DNA of 5,981 nucleotides from Paracoccaceae bacterium. GTDB taxonomy: Bacteria > Pseudomonadota > Alphaproteobacteria > Rhodobacterales > Rhodobacteraceae. The stretch spans positions 1 to 5,981 of the forward strand of contig SLKW01000001.1 of assembly GCA_007134405.1 (NCBI GenBank), in the 5' to 3' direction. The notes under the pieces were generated by a model. It worked only from the letters and a program-made list of their open reading frames with translations, made no database searches and was not told the origin of the DNA. Shown here piece after piece: positions 4,664-5,981 of this stretch. Each line of letters starts with the position of its first letter. Position 1 is the first letter of the stretch. The translations under genes and the position numbers were made by a program.

Positions 4664-5981
4664 GCTTCGAGACCGTCCTGATCGCCAACCGGGGCGAGAT
4701 TGCGCGCCGCATCATCCGTGCCTGCCGCGTGCTCGGCCTGCGCGCGGTCGCGGTCTATTCCGATGCCGACCGGGACGCCCCCTTTGTCACCGAGGCGGAC
4801 GTGGCATTGCCCATCGGCCCGGCCGAGGCCGCGCAGAGCTACCTCGATCCTGCACGCCTGATCGCGGCGGCAAAGCGCGCGGGCGCCCAGGCGGTGCATC
4901 CCGGCTACGGGTTTCTGTCCGAGAACGCGGATTTCGCGCGCGCGGTGGTTGACGCCGGCCTGGTCTGGGTCGGTCCCACGGCTGAAGTCATCGCGCTGAT
5001 GGGATCGAAATCCGCCGCCAAGGCCGAGGCCGAGGCCGTTGGCCTGCCGATCCTGCCTGGCTACCGTGGTGCCGATCAGTCTGACGCAACCTTGGCGGAG
5101 GAGGCCGCACGCCTGGGCGTGCCGCTGCTGATCAAGGCCAGCGCCGGGGGCGGCGGGCGCGGCATCCGGCGCGTCGACGATCTCGCCACCTTTCCCGCCG
5201 CGCTCGACGCCGCCCTGCGAGAGGCGCAGGCGGCCTTCGGTTCTTCCGACGTGCTGCTTGAGCGGCTCGTCGAAGGCGCGCGCCATGTCGAGGTTCAAAT
5301 CCTCGCCGATCATCACGGGCAGGTCGTGCACCTCGGCGACCGCGACTGCTCGATCCAGGCGAACCACCAGAAACTCATCGAGGAGGCGCCGGCCCCCGAC
5401 ATCCCCCACAACCTACGCACCGCAATGACCGAGGGCGCGGTCGCATTGGCCCGGCATATCGGCTACCGAAATGCCGGGACGGTCGAATACCTCTACGACC
5501 CCGCAACTGGCAGCTTTCATTTCCTCGAAATGAACACCCGGCTCCAGGTCGAGCATCCGGTTACTGAGGCGGTGACAGGGTTCGACTTGGTCGCCTGGCA
5601 GCTGCGGATCGCGCGCGGCGAGGCGATGGCGATGACGCAGGCCGATGTCACCACCACTGGCGCGGCGATCGAGGCGCGCATCGCCCTCGACGGAACCGGC
5701 GGGCACACCGTCACCCGTTGGCATCTGCCCGAGCTGCCCGGCCTCCGCCTCGACAGCGCTGTCGAGACGGGTAGCACCATCTCGCATTACTACGACCCGA
5801 TGATCGCCAAGCTGATCGCGCATGGCGCCGACAGTGCGACCGCGCTGGCACGCCTTCGCAATGGCCTCGCGGCACTGGAAGTGGCTGGGATCGGCACCAA
5901 TATCGCGCGCATGGAAGCCGTGCTGACGACCCGCGATTTCGCGCAGGCGCAGCTGTCCACCGACTTCCTTCTGCGTCATCC
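4660..5981 (+). CDS. Acyl-CoA carboxylase biotin carboxylase (alpha) subunit, 5' 440 codons (partial)
   Basis: This subunit carboxylates biotin with ATP and bicarbonate, then passes the carboxyl to the beta subunit; the full protein should also carry a C-terminal biotinyl domain. The frame is open from the ATG at 4660 to the window edge. It begins M-S-F-E-T-V-L-I-A-N-R-G-E-I-A-R-R. Motifs in order: H-P-G-Y-G-F-L-S-E-N (80-89), M-G-S-K (114-117), ATP-grasp L-I-K-A-S-A-G-G-G-G-R-G (157-168), R-H-V-E-V-Q-I, H-Q-K (236-238), E276, E-M-N-T-R-L-Q-V-E-H-P (290-300) and Y-Y-D-P-M-I-A-K-L-I (377-386). Lys159, Lys238 and Glu276 fall at the same numbers as in E. coli AccC; Glu290, Asn292, Arg294 and Arg340 are shifted by two. 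Odd points: the usual Q-R-R-H-Q-K reads Q-A-N-H-Q-K (233-238), and the segment after G-A-A-I-E-A-R (334-340) is about five residues shorter than in AccC and lacks the usual 'A-E-D/N-P...F-x-P-x-x-G'. The start has GGAG six bases upstream and overlaps the hydratase stop. It is the LiuD or AtuF counterpart; the biotin site lies outside the window. Confidence 0.9.
   Translation, partial: MSFETVLIANRGEIARRIIRACRVLGLRAVAVYSDADRDAPFVTEADVALPIGPAEAAQSYLDPARLIAAAKRAGAQAVHPGYGFLSENADFARAVVDAGLVWVGPTAEVIALMGSKSAAKAEAEAVGLPILPGYRGADQSDATLAEEAARLGVPLLIKASAGGGGRGIRRVDDLATFPAALDAALREAQAAFGSSDVLLERLVEGARHVEVQILADHHGQVVHLGDRDCSIQANHQKLIEEAPAPDIPHNLRTAMTEGAVALARHIGYRNAGTVEYLYDPATGSFHFLEMNTRLQVEHPVTEAVTGFDLVAWQLRIARGEAMAMTQADVTTTGAAIEARIALDGTGGHTVTRWHLPELPGLRLDSAVETGSTISHYYDPMIAKLIAHGADSATALARLRNGLAALEVAGIGTNIARMEAVLTTRDFAQAQLSTDFLLRH

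Noticed and set aside
4549..5979. Two further long minus-strand frames (4549-5409 and 5413-5979) opposite the biotin carboxylase gene
   Set aside because: The plus strand carries an unbroken biotin carboxylase with all expected motifs. The antisense frames have no ribosome binding site or family resemblance.

Overview
The window is GC-rich DNA with strong G/C preference at third codon positions. It fits an alphaproteobacterium, most likely of the Rhodobacteraceae/Paracoccus type. That placement is inferred from composition, the flavour of the IS3-type element at the left edge and the style of the catabolic proteins; no rRNA or other marker is present.

Left part (1-1646): a mobile-DNA junction and a degraded accessory stretch. 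Bases 1-121 are the end of an IS3-family element: the first 18 codons of its orfA on the minus strand, plus a terminal inverted repeat ending at about 121. Bases 122-792 hold no convincing gene. A small minus-strand gene (793-993, 66 aa, good ribosome binding site) resembles small conserved hypothetical proteins found in accessory DNA. Bases 1042-1575 look like a plus-strand gene broken by two frame changes.

Right part (1647-5981): a compact plus-strand catabolic operon, still open at the right edge. It encodes a TetR-family regulator, the carboxyltransferase (beta) subunit of a methylcrotonyl/geranyl-CoA-type carboxylase, an enoyl-CoA hydratase of the methylglutaconyl-CoA hydratase (LiuC) type, and the first 440 residues of the biotin carboxylase (alpha) subunit. 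Junctions are ATGA overlaps or a 3-base gap, so all four are probably on one mRNA. A 20-bp imperfect palindrome 19 bp before the regulator is the likely operator, which would make the operon autoregulated.

Working together, the two carboxylase subunits would carboxylate a branched alpha,beta-unsaturated acyl-CoA (3-methylcrotonyl-CoA from leucine, or a terpenoid acyl-CoA such as geranyl-CoA). The hydratase would then hydrate the resulting glutaconyl-CoA derivative. Both subunits depart from the usual family consensus at normally conserved motifs, and no acyl-CoA dehydrogenase gene sits between regulator and carboxylase. The substrate is therefore open, and an atypical carboxylase is the most interesting possibility here. 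I see no CRISPR array, tRNA, rRNA, defence system or obviously new machinery.
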